A stretch of DNA of 64,000 bases, taken from positions 38,763,244-38,827,243 of the forward strand of contig NC_071354.1 in the NCBI RefSeq assembly GCF_943734655.1. The letters run 5' to 3'. The DNA comes from Sabethes cyaneus (lineage: Eukaryota > Arthropoda > Insecta > Diptera > Culicidae). Shown piece by piece: positions 23,488 through 35,630 of this stretch. Positions within the stretch are counted from its first letter, which is position 1. Each line of letters opens with the position of its first letter. The notes under the pieces are model-generated. The model saw only the letters and a list, made by a program, of their open reading frames with translations, ran no database searches and was not told the origin of the DNA. A program made the position numbers and the translations under genes.

Positions 23488-24986
23488 TCGCTGAAACGGG
23501 GCCACTACTGACACGAGGTCTTCAAATATTGGAACTTGGAAATTGGTTGAAAATGGATAAAAAATAAGAATTACACTTTTAATATCTCGAAATAGTGGAC
23601 CCCTCGTTCGCCAAGGGGCCTATCAGTTTCAAAAAAAGTTGAATTTTGAGCAAACCTTGAGATCTATATAATGTGATATTTCATAAATTTGCCATGAAAC
23701 AACTAACAAATGACCCGGTTCTGTAAAGAAGAAGAACAGCGCTTTTAAATGAAGTAAAAAAATTGTTGGCGGCCTTCTTGGATTTGGCTGCCATATTGAA
23801 TTTGATCAAAAAATCCCCGTTTTCACCATGAGCCCTCCAACCGATTTTAATTTTAGGACCAGCATCGGAAAACTGAGAAAAAATGCTATAAGAAATATTC
23901 ATCAAATTAGATGTGCAATTGCATTAACTAAATAAATCAATTAATTTTCTGTAGCAAGATATTCCATTATATGAGAGTTGTAAACCTTGATACAGATAAT
24001 TAATTATTTCATTTATTTAATGCCACTACACATCTAATTTGATGGATGTTCCTTATAGGCTTTTTTCTCAACTTGCCGGTGGTGATCTTAAAATTAAAAT
24101 CGGTTGGGGGGATCATGACGAAAACAGCGATTTTTTGATAGCATACAACATAGCAGTCAAATCCAAGATGGCCGCCAATTTGTTTTTCACTTCGTTTATA
24201 AGCCCTATGTCTTATCTTTACAAAATCGTGTCGTTTGTAGTTTGTTTCATAGGAAATTTTGGAAATATCACAATAATTATATGAAAATTGTTTACCTTGC
24301 TACAAATAACTGGTTGTTTTATTCAGTTAATGCCATTGCACACCTAATTTTATGGATGTTTCTTGTAGCATTTTTTCTCAGCTTTCCAATGGCGGTCTTA
24401 AAATAAAAATCGGTTGGGGGGCTCATAGTCAGGGATGCCACACATAATTCTGTGTTTTTTTGTTGAAAAAATCTGGCCAATTGTACAGCGAGGAAAAATA
24501 TCAAAAATCTGTATTTTATGCATACAGATTCTGTACAGGCGATTTCTTTCAAATATCTGTTAAACACAGAATAATCTCTGCATGTGGCAACCCTGGTCAT
24601 GGTTAAAACGGCGATTTTTTTTGATAAAATTTAATATGGCGGCCAAATCCAAGATGGCCGCCAAACATTTTTTTACTTCATTTGAAAGCCCTGTTCTTCT
24701 TCTTTACAGAACGGGGTCATTTGTTAGTTGTTTCATGGAAAATTTATGAAATATGAAATTTATGAAATTTATGAAATTTATGAAATTTATGAATTATGAC
24801 ATGATATAGATCTCAAGGTTTGCTCAAAAACTTTTTTTGAAACTGATAGGCCCTTTAGCGAACGAGGGGTTCACTATTTCGAGGTATTAAAAGTGTAATT
24901 CTTATTTTTCAACCATTTTCAGCCAATTAAATGCAAAAGTTCCAATATTTGAAGACCTCGTGTCAGTAGTGGCCCCGTGTCAGCGA
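23488..24986. mobile_element. 1.5-kb foldback element built of three ~290-bp modules
   Basis: Outer ends are complementary: tcgctgaaacggggccacta at the left, tagtggccccgtgtcagcga at the right. Similarity continues through caatatttg and a block containing ccaagatggccgcc. The module appears inverted at the left (about 23640-23930) and twice in the other orientation (about 24000-24290 and 24300-24760). A hAT-like MITE (24430-24595) interrupts the third module. A 10-bp tandem repeat (atttatgaaa) lies at about 24740-24800. No clear flanking duplication. Confidence 0.7.
24430..24595. mobile_element. 166-bp hAT-like MITE
   Basis: Termini CAGGGATGCCACA and complementary tgtggcaaccctg. The flanking octamers ctcatagt (24422-24429) and gtcatggt (24596-24603) agree at 6 of 8 positions. 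The related module on the left arm of the host foldback reads ctcatggt uninterrupted (as its complement), giving an independent empty-site comparison. Confidence 0.75.
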
Positions 24987-25029
24987 GAATTACTCACTTC
25001 CAAAATAATGTTGAAAAGTAGGTCAGCGA

Positions 25030-25400
25030 GCGCTTCTGCCTGCTACAATCCATCCAAAGTCACGAAAGCGGCCGAGTTCTCACCCACTATTATGACGCCT
25101 GATGTTAACCCAACCAGTGTGGTACGCATCAGTTCAACTAGTTTCATCAGAAAACCATGTTCTAACATTATCTGCCACAGCTCATTTCGTTTGATTGGAT
25201 CGTACGCCGTCTTAAAGTCAACAAACAGTTAATGAGTCTACAAGTTGTAGTCCTTCACAAAAAAAATCAGCTTGGTTCTCACCAACGAAGTCAACAGAAC
25301 AGGATACGGGAGGATTTTTCATCGCTCTTTTCGGTCGTAGGTATCATATGTAGCTTTGAAATCAACGAACAAATGGTGCATGGGAACTCTGTGTCAATCC
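25030..25400 (-). pseudogene. RTE-type reverse transcriptase fragments
   Basis: On the minus strand 25060-25230 reads FVDFKTAYDPIKRNELWQIM, then a motif-A-downstream region, and VTLDGL. A second short piece at about 25330-25375 reads LFVDFKATYD. These are two partial copies of the same RT segment side by side. Both are broken. Confidence 0.6.
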
Positions 25401-27960
25401 AGTTTTTCCAGTCTAGCTTGTCGCCTTTCTTGTACATCAGGCAGATAATCCAATTCTTCCACTCCACCGGCAGCTATTTGGTATCACAAATACACAAATT
25501 TGGTATTTTAAAACATATATCCAATAAACAACTAGTTATAATCACACACGCATGGTTTGCTTGGTTCGGACCTGCTGCTATTTAGTTAGCATATTACGAA
25601 ACTATCCCACATCCATCAACTAGGTCATTAAAATTCTCCGATAGAATGTAATGCCAAAATGAAGAGAAAGATAGCTCTTTTTTGTCGTTTGTTGGAAGGC
25701 TCCACGAAAACACTGTAAAGCCTACGAACAGGTGCGTCGGCTCAGCTAAACGAATGGACGTATCGGAGAGAACAACAGAGAAAAAAAAGCTGCGGAAATG
25801 TGAGCATTCAATCTTAATCACATCAACCCCTGCAAAAAGGTGTGCCCGAAAAAAAAGGGTCCAGCCCCCGCCCGATTGGCATACAATTTGTGGGTAGAAA
25901 CGGTTTTCCCTCGACTCATCATGCCATCATGCTTCGTTCCTAATTGATGGACGATGCTAATTGATGAGATGCAAATTTGCTTTCCGTTTTGTTTCTGTTT
26001 GCAGTTCGACAAATTTTCGACACGTACAGTAAACCAATTTGGGCAAAAGTGACCACCGCAGAGAAAAGTTTATTATTTCACACAATGTAGGGAAAATAAT
26101 CCAGGTCGAGAATCTTTGCCCAGGACCGAGTTGCAGCAGCAGCGTCCTCTTGGGTGTAATGAAAGAAGAAATTAACTGCTCGTGCAGTTCGTATAGAGAG
26201 TGCGACTTCGGCGTGGAGTTTCCGCTCGCTCCCCCCGGGGGGAGGAAACGTTATCCGTTCGAATGTATCTGTAACTACTGGCCCGAGGCAACTTCACTCG
26301 GCAACTTGAAGTTGGTTCACAAGAAAGTTAAGCTTTTACACAATAATCCGATATGGCCTTCGTTGCCAGTGTGCTCGTACTCTTTCCTACTCTGTAACTT
26401 CTACATCTATATTTGTATCATTTTTCTTTTCTGGGCATATGACATGACCCATTTCTTTACTATGCTCTGGAGAGTGTAGTTCCATTATACGCTGAACCAA
26501 CTTCACTTTGTCCGGCATTACTTTGCTAGCTTTTCTCCTGGTGTTGTACATTCTATCCTGTTCCATTTAAAGCACTGCTAGGTTTGAGGGTGGCACAACA
26601 TTGAATCACAACTACACATCCGATAATCGATATCTGAACTAGTAACTGTTTTGCGTCGGTGAAACCTTTAGTTTGGTAAAAAAGAATATGTCCAATCCAA
26701 GGGGATCTAAAGTGCTTCGACTAACCATAGTTTGAAAGTTTTCTAACGGATTGGCCTCTTTTGTGGGGTAGGTTAAAAGTTGAAAGTCTACGATGTCGGT
26801 GTCGGAATTTCTCGTGGGTGTAAACTTTTGCTCAAATCCATGTTAACACTCACTCTGAGCCAGGGCTAGCCAGGATAGTTTTTGCCACTTTGCCTGTGTG
26901 GAAAGGGGGCAAAAATCAATTCAAAAGATAACTTTTCAAACGAAACCCGGAGAGTACAGTGTTTAGCTGCAGTAGATTGTTTGCTGCTTAATTTTAGGAT
27001 GTATGGTTTCCGGTTTCCTAGTTTGATCTAGAACCGTGTTTGTGGCCACTTTATTCGAAATTTGTTTGACTATGAAATGATAGTAAAACTGCAATTTTCT
27101 TACCGACCGGAAAATGTGGCGGAAAAGTTGATGAAACAATGATAGTAAAATATCATCAAACCGCCAACATTACTTATAATTCAATATAATGTAATGGAAA
27201 TATGAACACGCTTGACCGATAAATATTTCATCTCTCCCATCTCATCCCAGTCAAGGTCGAATTCGGCGAGGTCCACTCTAGTTCAAGACAATCGTTTCCC
27301 CTCCATCCTTCCGATAACGACCGGGGTGTCAAAGGCATCATCATGTTCCGCCTAACGACAATGGAATTTCAATGCAGAATATGCCATGAGCAGTCTGGTC
27401 GGCCTCGGTCCGTAACGCCGGTTCCCAGTAACTGGGAAGCTGTTCCCATGCCATCCGCCGTGCAGGCAGGAGAGGCGTGAGTTGGTTTCCGTTATGATTG
27501 CAACCCCATTGATAATTTAGCATGTGCATACATTTCCGCTGAATAAAGGATGAAATCAAGATGACAGCCATTTTAATGCCCTATTAATTCGCATAATCGT
27601 TTCGTTCTCGGTGCGGCACCGCGTTCGCTTCGGGACAACCAGACCGCATGCAGTCAGGCCGAAAGAGCAGCACAGTAATAACGGTGTTTGTGGCGTTGTG
27701 GTTAAATTAAGATAACATTTGTTGCACGCCTGTTTGAGTTCCTATCGGCCACAACGGCAGCGTTGTCTTGCCTGATGGAGTTTAATTGTTCGAGCGGCAC
27801 AAATCGCTGGTTTCGATAAAGCAGTGCCTGTAGGCTTGAATAATCCTTTGAATCCCTGCAAATGCGATCAAATAGACTCCTTAAATTGTACTAAAACTGA
27901 AGCCTATGTCATAAACGTGGTTGGAAGCTCGAAAATAAATCATCGAATAAAAGCAACATC
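25400..27960. other. Low-repeat 3' part of the large intron
   Basis: No transposon family recognised. A 16-bp GC palindrome (ctccccccggggggag) sits at 26229-26244. The 146-codon frame at 26039-26479 (+) has a hydrophobic C-terminal stretch but no recognisable domain or splice context, so I do not call it a gene. Confidence 0.4.
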
Positions 27961-28004
27961 AAGTGAATAATACGCTTACTTTCACTTTCGTTTCCTCTTT
28001 CCAG

Positions 28005-28760
28005 ATCCTTCCAGAAACATTCGCATCCCAGCAGCAGCTACAGCAGCACACGACGCTGACAATAACTTCAAACGAACCGTCACGTCAATATCATCATCAG
28101 TCGAACATCGCGAGCGACACCATCCATCAGCATCACCACCACCATCAGACCTTACCACGGGCCGGAAAATCCGCTCCACTGCCTCCGATTCGTTCGTCGA
28201 GCAACAATGCTTCCTCATCGCCTCCGCTAGCCATAGGCCCCAGCCAAGTGACTGTCATTTCCGGTTCACCCGGCACTGGCTCGACGCTTCCTCCTTCAGC
28301 CCAGTCGACAGCTCCACTTACTTCCATTCTTGTAAATAATAGCAACCCCCATCATCACCACAGTCACCACCAGCAGCGCCATCAACAGCAGAACACAGCC
28401 GGAACGGTAGCCAACAACAGTAACATTATTACAGTGGATTTGGTGAACTCGACGAATCCGAAACATTCCGCCGGCGGCGGTGGCGCAGGTAGTTCGTATA
28501 GTGCACATAGCAACAATTTTATCGGTAGCAGTAGTTTAGCAAATACCAGTGGCACCCATCATCATCACCACCATTCGCATCACCACGCGAGCCCGGGTGG
28601 AAGCGGGAGTACCGCCGGAACCTTAGCCAATCCATGCCAACCGTCGGCATCGTCGTCGTCGTCGGCAGGACCTTCTACTTCGGCTCTCGGGGCGAGCACC
28701 GCTCCCGGCAGTGGCTCGACGTTGAAGAAACGTGTTCAGATCCAAGAGGTGACCGTATAG
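28005..28760 (+). CDS. Neuroligin-like protein, terminal coding exon
   Basis: Terminal coding exon: 251 residues and a TAG stop at 28758-28760. It begins ILPETFASQQQLQQHTTLTI in the frame left by the upstream exon (phase 0). It is low-complexity: several His clusters (HQHHHHHQ, NPHHHHSHHQQRHQQQ, THHHHHHSHHHASP), Gln runs, a GGGGAGSS stretch and Ser-rich blocks (SASSSSSAGPSTS). The end is LKKRVQIQEVTV. The last residues V-T-V fit a class II PDZ ligand (hydrophobic-X-hydrophobic), whereas vertebrate neuroligins end in a class I type; such tails tether neuroligin to postsynaptic scaffolds. The GC content and CAG/CAC bias are far from the flanking intron. The C-terminal tail supports the neuroligin call but is not diagnostic alone. 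Confidence 0.72.
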   Translation: MLPETFASQQQLQQHTTLTITSNEPSRQYHHQSNIASDTIHQHHHHHQTLPRAGKSAPLPPIRSSSNNASSSPPLAIGPSQVTVISGSPGTGSTLPPSAQSTAPLTSILVNNSNPHHHHSHHQQRHQQQNTAGTVANNSNIITVDLVNSTNPKHSAGGGGAGSSYSAHSNNFIGSSSLANTSGTHHHHHHSHHHASPGGSGSTAGTLANPCQPSASSSSSAGPSTSALGASTAPGSGSTLKKRVQIQEVTV

Positions 28761-29309
28761 CACCGGTACAGCACAGCTGACGACGATCGGGAAGCTGTGT
28801 GAAGACCACCTGAATAGTGAGAAATGTTTCCTTTCTGTTTAACTTAAGTTTAACGCTGGTAGATGAATGTCTGAACGTCGGCGTCGAATGATGCTTGTGA
28901 TGTTGGCGTCGGAAATAGTTAGCAAAACATATTTGTTACGAGGTAGATATAGTTTACCAAATGCTCTCAAAGTGAGAGAAACTGACAGAAACCAACTGAA
29001 AATATTTCAATGAGTTTTCTGGGATGTACAGTGGCGTGAGTAGATTGGAGGAACACTGGGGCACGTTTCCTAGCTTCTCTATAAAATTTAATGTAAAAAT
29101 TTCAATTATTCGTACTGTAGCTCGAAGACTCGAATCGTTTTCCTGACCGCCTGGTATCTTACGATATGTTTGTTTAAAAATTCTTTCTTTGCTATTGATT
29201 ACAGAATTCAAGCTTAGCATTTTTTTCCTTGGGGAAGTGCTTGACGTAAAGAGTGAAGAATTAGATAAACATGAAAAATGTGTTATATGAAAAACAGAAT
29301 ATGAAAAAC

Positions 29310-29405
29310 ATTGTCCTAGGGGAGGTGAACCTCAAACTCACAACTCTCGACTGGCGGTCAAGTGTGTTTCTGTTACACCACTGTGCCAGTATTCTATTGC
29401 ATAGT
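29310..29405 (-). mobile_element. tRNA-like SINE head in the 3' UTR region
   Basis: On the minus strand: ggcacagtggtgtaacagaa with an A-box-like agtggtgtaac, then about 30 bases later gtgagtttgaggttcacc with a B-box-like gagtttgaggtt. This resembles a tRNA-derived promoter. No clear tail or duplication, so tentative. Confidence 0.42.
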
Positions 29406-29475
29406 CGAATATCAGGTTTTGTTTCACCCTTCCAATCGTTCCAATCTCTTCCTATCGTTCTCCACAGTGTAATGG

Positions 29476-29481
29476 AATAAA
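29476..29481 (+). terminator. Candidate poly(A) signal for the neuroligin-like gene
   Basis: AATAAA followed within 5 bases by a T/GT-rich stretch (catttttttgtgtttttcg). It is the first AATAAA after the stop codon at 28760. Confidence 0.35.
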
Positions 29482-29728
29482 ACATTTTTTTGTGTTTTTC
29501 GATGAAATTCAATAATTATTCATTTAGGTGCACTAAAGTTTTAAATTCATGTTTGATCAAGACGTGATTACCAGGGTGTTCAGTTGAAAATCTCGGAAGA
29601 TTCGTAGGTGTCCACTGAGATCTCCATCTTGAAAATGTTTAAGACGCCTAAGCCTAAGAGCACCTTTTACTGCTTCAAGTTGTACGAATTGGTGTAACGG
29701 TAGAAAACATAAAAGCATCTAGAACTTT

Positions 29729-29775
29729 CCCAAGCAACAATGTGAGTTTTATTGTACTCTTATGGCGGTTTCTAT
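29729..29775. mobile_element. Half copy of CCCAAGTAAC-type MITE
   Basis: cccaagcaacaatgtgagtt and ttattgtactcttatgg match the left arm of the element at 18862. The right arm is missing. Confidence 0.5.
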
Positions 29776-29833
29776 GAGTTTAGCGAAGCATATGTTAGTC
29801 TGGGTCTCACAATTGCTGAATAGATCCAGTGAA

Positions 29834-31140
29834 TCATCCTCGGCTTAAGTCCCTATTTTTTGCCAAATGTATTGCTGCAAGCCCAAAGAGCATAGTTTGC
29901 AATGGCCTAAATGGTATTCTGACTGTTTTAGAAGGTTTAATACTTAGTCCATCCAAGTCACACCATTTAAGTGTGTAGTTTAGATGCATTCTATTGGAAA
30001 TGAACATACTATACTTTCCCCTTACTAAAATTGTTATACCGTCAGCGAATCCTTTGACTTCATAGCGTTTTTCAGCTAATTTATTTAGAAGATCATCGAC
30101 TACTAGGGACCACACCATACGAGATAGGACTTCCCCTTGAGGGCAACCTCTAATTAGTTTTGTCGTTAAAGTAGATCCTCCCAGGTTAGCATAGCATGTA
30201 TCCAATTGGAAATGCACCTGTCAAAACCCCGTTTCTTAATGCCTTTATTTATTGAATCGTGGGAGGCATTGTCAAATGCTCCCTCAATTTCAAGAAAAGC
30301 TGCAAGTGAGATTTCTTTATTATCAAAAGATTTTTCTATTTTTGAAATCAACGAATGAAGTGCTGTTTCAGTTGATTTTCCTGCTTGGTAGGCAAACTGG
30401 AATTTGTTCAAAGGTCTTCTTTTCAAATACGATAATTTTATATGAAGATCCACGTTTTTAAAATCACAGATGTGACACTGATTGGTCTGTATGCTTTGGG
30501 ATTTGTCCTGTCACGTTTTTCCGCTTTAGGAATGAAGATAATCCGGACTTATTGACATTTCTTAGGAATGTATTCTAGTATCAAACTTGCCTTAAACATC
30601 TTTGTCAGAAAATATTTCCTGCGTTTTTTGTAATAACACTGGATAAATTCCATCTAATCCTGGAGACTTGAAGGGCCTTATAGAATCCACTGCCCACCCA
30701 ACTCTCGACTCCGTGAAAATAGCACTGGCTAACTCCTGAACTCTATCTTCGTCCCTAATTGAACTAGACTGAGCTGCGTTGAAGCCCTGTGCGTCAATGG
30801 AAGACATTTGAATTGAGCCTGGAAAGTGTGTATCTATCATGATACTAAGCAATTCCTGAGAATCGGTTGTAAACAGGCCATGTTTATTTTTTAGGCTTCC
30901 AAGTCCATTGGTGTGATCTTTTGAAAGGGCTTTGTGAAGTCTACAACAACTACAACAGGCAAGCTGTCAACTTGCTCGCATGTATTCCTCCAATCCCTTC
31001 TTTTAGATTTACGAATTTCTCGATTGTACTCTGTTTGACATTCTCTATAAATAGTCCAATTAGAAGTAGCCTTGGCTTTGTTGAAAAGTATCCTAGTCAA
31101 TTTTCTAAGCTTTTCAAGCTTTCGATTCCATCATGACGCG
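29834..31140 (-). pseudogene. LOA-type non-LTR retrotransposon ORF2 remnant
   Basis: Minus-strand blocks in order: NWTIYRECQTEYNREIRKSK (RT upstream region); AVDSIRPFKSPGLDGIYPVL; FQFAYQAGKSTETALHSLIS; AAFLEIEGAFDNASHDSINK (motif A); LIRGCPQGEVLSRMVWSLVV; KGFADGITILVRGK; WCDLDGLSIKPSKT. The catalytic FADD has become FADG, and several frames are needed. The GCPQG-vLs-LWSLVVDdLL and fADd-tI-VRGK patterns are of the LOA-like (Lian-type) elements known in mosquitoes; clade assignment is from pattern only. Confidence 0.72.
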
Positions 31141-31465
31141 TCTTTGCTTGAAGTTTTTCGCTTTAGTGGGCAGCTTTCTTCAAAAGCTAACAGCATATAG
31201 CTTGACCTTATTAGAAAAATATTCCGAAGTCATTTTTATTTAAAAATGATTTTTGGAATATGGCAATCTCGACTGGCTCGAAAAATGTCTTTAACTAATG
31301 GCGTTCAATCACATAATCTTGTAGGCCACTTTACAGGTCCATTACGTGAAATTTTTCATTCGCTGAACGGTTCAATAAACGAGTTATTGCATGGGCTACG
31401 TGACATGTTACGCCGTCTTGTTGAAATCACAGTTACTCCACATTAATAGCACTCTATTAAAGTAT
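31140..31465. other. Unassigned spacer
   Basis: AT-rich, nothing recognisable between the LOA-type fragment and the family B element. Confidence 0.35.
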
Positions 31466-31467
31466 AG

Positions 31468-33486
31468 AAAAACCTGATTTAATCCACCTAATGGTGAAAG
31501 GAACCTTTGTTATACGGTCTTACTTGCTATTTGAGATAGAAATCGACACGTCTTCGGAAAATAATTCATCTATTGGTTAGGATTGCGTGGTGCGTTTGTT
31601 TACATAAATTTTGATAGTTCCTTTTCTTATGAAATTGCTGAGTAAGTTGTTACTACTGTGCGTAAGTGCAAGTAAAAGTAAGTTGTAAGAAGAAATATTA
31701 TTCTGTAACATATACATTATGTAGTAAAGGTCTAGTTTATGGGTTTTTGAACTATGCACAATTTTCTGTCATGCCATTCGATCTGATTCACATTAATAAA
31801 GTTTTCTTGCATAAATTTCATCAATTTTTGTTAACCTTCGGTTACTCACGCTGTTGTATTTTGTACAACATGCTATAGGTTTTTGAATGCCATATTGTTA
31901 TATAGTTACAAATCGTTGTTTAACTAACGTATGTTCTTCAGTAAACTTGTTATGAGCAAAATGTCAGAATAATTCAATGCATTAATACTTTAAATTGTTA
32001 GGAAAATAGATCAGCATAAACAGCATAAGCATCACAGAAACGAAGCAAGCAGCGCGTGAGGTGTACCGCAATTGGCCCCAACTGGAATTTTCTCTAGTTT
32101 CTTCATATAGAAAAATGGTGTCTGTATGCAGCAAAACTATCAGCAAATGTAAAATGTTTAAAATGTATCCGTCTGCTGGTAGTCGAGTAATTCAAGATCA
32201 AAATTAGGGTATTTTTTGCAATCAAAGTTCTACAGTTCCTAAACAAGCAAACATAGAGGTATACTATATTCAGCAAAGTTGTGTATTTTTACTATCTGTA
32301 CAACTTTGTAATACATGTTAAAGTCATACAATAATTGCAAAAAGCGCTAAAATAGAAAAACTGATTTTACAAATGCATATACAATAAATAAGATTCCTCT
32401 ATCTTCGTTGAAGAGATAGAAGGTTACTGTCTTAAGCAAAATTTCTTGTAATAATATGCTCTAAAACTTTGCAGAACTCATCAATGTGTTATATTGAAAC
32501 TGAAGAAAAATATTTTTTTTATTTCACTTTTAGGGCGATTAGTCAAAATTTAAATTCTACCAGACGATAGAGCATTCAATTTCAAAAAACTCTTCCAAAG
32601 GTTCGATAATCTTAAAACCAAGTTTTCCTAGTCAAAACTCTAGTGCGCACGTTTTTTAGTTTTGGGCTATTGTGAGCGCGAATAACTGTGTTACAAAAGT
32701 TAGCGCGAGTGTTCGAGGGTTATATTAATTTTTACCGGTAAAACCAATTCTTATGCAATTTTGCCTATATATTCGTAGTGCCAAAACCTCTCGTTTGGTA
32801 TTAAAATAATTGAAATTAGGTAAATTATCTTGGTTAAAATCATTATAAATTAAAGTTAATTTTGGCGTGGTGTATACGGTTGCTCATAACTTTCAAATTA
32901 AACGTCCAATCAAAAAACAATTCAATAGTGATCTATCCGACTATATTACCTTTTAAATGAAACTAATAGCGCATAAATCGGTTTGGCCATCTCTGAGAAA
33001 CAGGCGATCATTTGGACCTTGTCAAAACTGGTTTTTTAAGCGTAACTTTTAAACTGCATATTTGTTTTCAATGAAATTTGGTAAAAAGTTTAGCAATAGC
33101 AAGGGCTTTCATTTGGTACTAAGATCATTAAAATTGGTTGTGTAGTTCCGGAAAAAACCGTGTCACGTAGTTTTCACATTTTTGCCTATAACTTTTAAAC
33201 GAAACGTCATACCACGAAACAACTTTATAGTGATATATACTAGGCATAAATACCTTTCAAACAAAAGTAATAGCGGATGAATCGGTTCAGTCATCTCCGA
33301 GAAACAGGCGATTGAAAATGAGCTGCACACACATACATACACACACACACACACACATACAGACATTGCTCAATTCGTCGAACCCTATCGATTGGTATAT
33401 GACACTTGGCCCTCCGGGCCTTGGTTCTATTTCGCGTTTTTCGACCAATTTCTAAACCTTTGTTATATAGTATAACAAAGGTAAAA
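31468..33486 (+). mobile_element. Family B HINE-like element, copy 1
   Basis: Left end aaaaacctgatttaatccac; subterminal motif cctttgttatac at 31504-31515. The right part has three diverged tandem units (near 32880, 33045 and 33180), a short (CA)n tract (33325-33360), a block ctatcgattggtatatgac, a small GC hairpin ggccctccgggcc, and a terminal hairpin (arms 33456-33467 and 33471-33482, perfect 12 bp, 3-base loop) followed by aaaa. The left motif equals the hairpin's 5' arm. The paralog is 52987-55294. Noncoding, about 2.0 kb. Confidence 0.72.
31834..32726. mobile_element. Degenerate TTAA-type element inside family B
   Basis: The left side ttaaccttcggttactcacg and the right side gcgcgagtgttcgagggtta, then tattaa, match the termini of the 245-bp element at 48650-48894. 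The corresponding sequence in family B copy 2 (about 53340-54512) shares it, so the insertion predates the spread of the family. Confidence 0.55.
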
Positions 33487-33504
33487 CGTCAGAGTTTCCT
33501 TGTC

Positions 33505-33670
33505 CCAACAGGTCGAAGATTCTTTACGACGATTAAACCTAGACCAATTTGTTGTCTTTTGCTGGGGAAGTGCGCTAGAAAGAGTTACATTCTCCCCATA
33601 CCAACCAAATTTTTTATACGTCCGCGGTTAAACCTAAACCTGTTTGATGTCTGTGTTAGGGAAGTGTACC
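33505..33670. repeat. Repeat shared with 48508-48640
   Basis: aggtcgaagattctttacga, cgattaaacctagacc and gatgtctgtgttagggaagt are repeated at 48508-48640 with modest divergence. No coding frame is conserved. Family unknown. Confidence 0.5.
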
Positions 33671-33687
33671 AGTACGGAGTTCTCGGA

Positions 33688-33793
33688 CCCAAGTAACCGT
33701 TTTGTTGTATAATAGCTTATTAAACTATTGTACAGCTAATTCCCGTGGAATAAGTGCTTGATAAGCTATTATACAACAACAATGTTACTTGGG
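33688..33793. mobile_element. 106-bp MITE, CCCAAGTAAC termini, second subtype
   Basis: Left arm cccaagtaaccgttttgttg...tataatagcttat; right arm ataagctattatacaacaac...aatgttacttggg. The terminal 10 bp match the 18862 MITE while the arms differ. Confidence 0.7.
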
Positions 33794-34114
33794 GGAGTCC
33801 CCCGACTATATCCAGATAGAACCAACGTGACCCTAGATAACAGATTTGGTCTTCCATTGATCTTGTTTTTGAATTCTAGCATAATTTGAGGTGTCGACTG
33901 ATAACTTTTTGTCATGTTCGCTACTGACCATTTCCCCCAGCGATTACTTAATCCACAACATTTCCGAATAATTCCAATACCGCACAAAACTCCTAAAATG
34001 GTTGACAATGGACATATGTTGCATAAAAATCAATACCGGCTACAAATTATGCTCATTGTAGAAGTTTCATCGCAGATTTTTATTTACTTTATATGAGCAA
34101 TCTACCCATTAAAC

Positions 34115-34260
34115 ATGCTGGCCTAACTAGCTTGTTGTATGTTCGAATCTCGGCTGGGAGAGGTTGTTAGAGTCAATAGGATCGCAGCAACCGGCCCCGT
34201 AATTGTCCTGTACTCTAACAGCTGGCTACTAAGTCTGTCGTATAAAAAATAAAACTCAAA
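34115..34260 (+). mobile_element. tRNA-derived SINE (family S2), truncated copy
   Basis: Contains the B box tgttcgaatctcggctggga, the body gagtcaataggatcgcagca and gtcctgtactctaacagctg, and an AT-rich tail. It matches 41806-41960. The 5' part is shortened and altered. Confidence 0.7.
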
Positions 34261-34327
34261 AATTCGTCTGACGATTTTTTTTAAATTAGTTCAGAGGTGT
34301 AGGATGGTAATACAAACCAACTGGCAT

Positions 34328-34935
34328 TTACCGTTTTAATGACCTATTTTCTTTTTTAAAACGGTCTTTTGAATATCGTGAAGCTGTATGGGATACTGAA
34401 TGCAATGGGAATGGTGCAAATCGGTTCAATTTATCCTCAAATCTAGTAATCCATACTACACTACTAAGCTCAAGAACTGAACAGACTAACGAGCAATACA
34501 GCGACCGCAAGTACAGTGGGTCGTGGATGTCCTCGACGATTTCAAATATATCTGAGAGTCCAGTTGACTGGTAGCTTTCATCAGAATGTCGTTGTAGTGA
34601 GGTTAAATTTCGCGCATGTGATAAGCAAACATGATCGGTTGCTGTCTGTGTTGAAAGGTTATCACAGTGCATTTGTTAATACTAAAATTGTAAAGAATAC
34701 CAGGAAACCCGAATCTGCAAATGATCCACACTTAGCTGTGCATTTTTGCAATAATTATAACTGCTGTTGAAATTATATATTTCGACATCGTCGGCGTAAA
34801 ACAAGCGCAACCAAGTGGCAGTATAACAGAAAGCTCATTAGTAAATAGTGGAAATAAAAGGGGTCCTAAATTACTCCCCTGGGGGACGCCGGAAACATTC
34901 ATGAGAACCGAGGAGCTGAACCAGGGGAGTCAAGG
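34328..34935 (-). pseudogene. Jockey/CR1-type RT fragment
   Basis: On the minus strand the start reads NVSGVPQGSNLGPLLFPLFT, followed by a YADD-like segment (LFYADDVEIY), then DIHDPLYLRSLYCSLVCSVL and SSVVWITRFEDKLNRF of the connection region. Frameshifts separate the blocks. Related to 4509-6075. Confidence 0.65.
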
Positions 34936-34999
34936 ATTTGTAGAATCTCTAGTTTACTTAACAGAGAACAGTGCAGACAGCACAAACGCTTGTTCACCA

Positions 35000-35625
35000 A
35001 TGTTCACTGTGCGAACGCAGAGTGACACAAATTTGATCAAATTTGTCGTAACAGAAACAGGGAAAATAAATGAAGATTTTCACAGTTCAGGAAATTTAGT
35101 CTTTTGCCGTTGCCTGTTGAATAATTTCGTAAGTGGGGCAAGTAACACTTCGAAAACACCATCAGAGTGATCGCTAGAATGTCATGCCGAACAAGTGTTG
35201 ACAACACAAGTATATCAAAATTATTACATATTCGGCTGTTGATATCAACTAGAAATCATGTTTTGTTGCCGAGTCTATATGGAACCTATGATATATTAGA
35301 CTTTACAGTCATTTTGTTTTCAATTTTATGGAAGCAAATGTATTATCATATTCTATTCATGAAGTAACTACGACTGAAATATTTGAATTAATCTATTTTC
35401 ACATAAATTTCGTTCTAGTAAAATAGACAGTTCAAATTATATGACGATAGCAATGATTTGACAGCAAAATGCCAACTAAATCAGTTTTCCCATTAATATT
35501 GTGTAACAGCAAGATTAGTCAACATCAACAGTCTATGGGAAGTCAACAATCTGTCAACTTAATATGCACATTCCCTCCAACAATGTTTGAATGCTTAAAG
35601 GAGAATAAGTGCAATCACTAGGACA
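35000..35625. other. Unassigned AT-rich spacer
   Basis: No repeat family or coding signal recognised. Confidence 0.35.
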
Positions 35626-35630
35626 CTAAC

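Larger units (their letters stand above)
28761..29500 (+). other. Probable neuroligin 3' UTR
   Basis: Non-coding sequence after the stop. No AATAAA occurs before 29476. The 3' UTR could end near 29500 or run further. A tRNA-like SINE segment lies at 29310-29405 on the minus strand. Confidence 0.4.

Noticed and set aside
26039..26479. 146-codon + frame with a hydrophobic C-terminus
   Set aside because: Lies in intron DNA of the neuroligin-like gene, with no family resemblance. Begins in low-information sequence.
28761..29475. Additional coding exon after EVTV
   Set aside because: The stop at 28758-28760 is followed by multiple stops in all frames and no acceptor-supported open frame.
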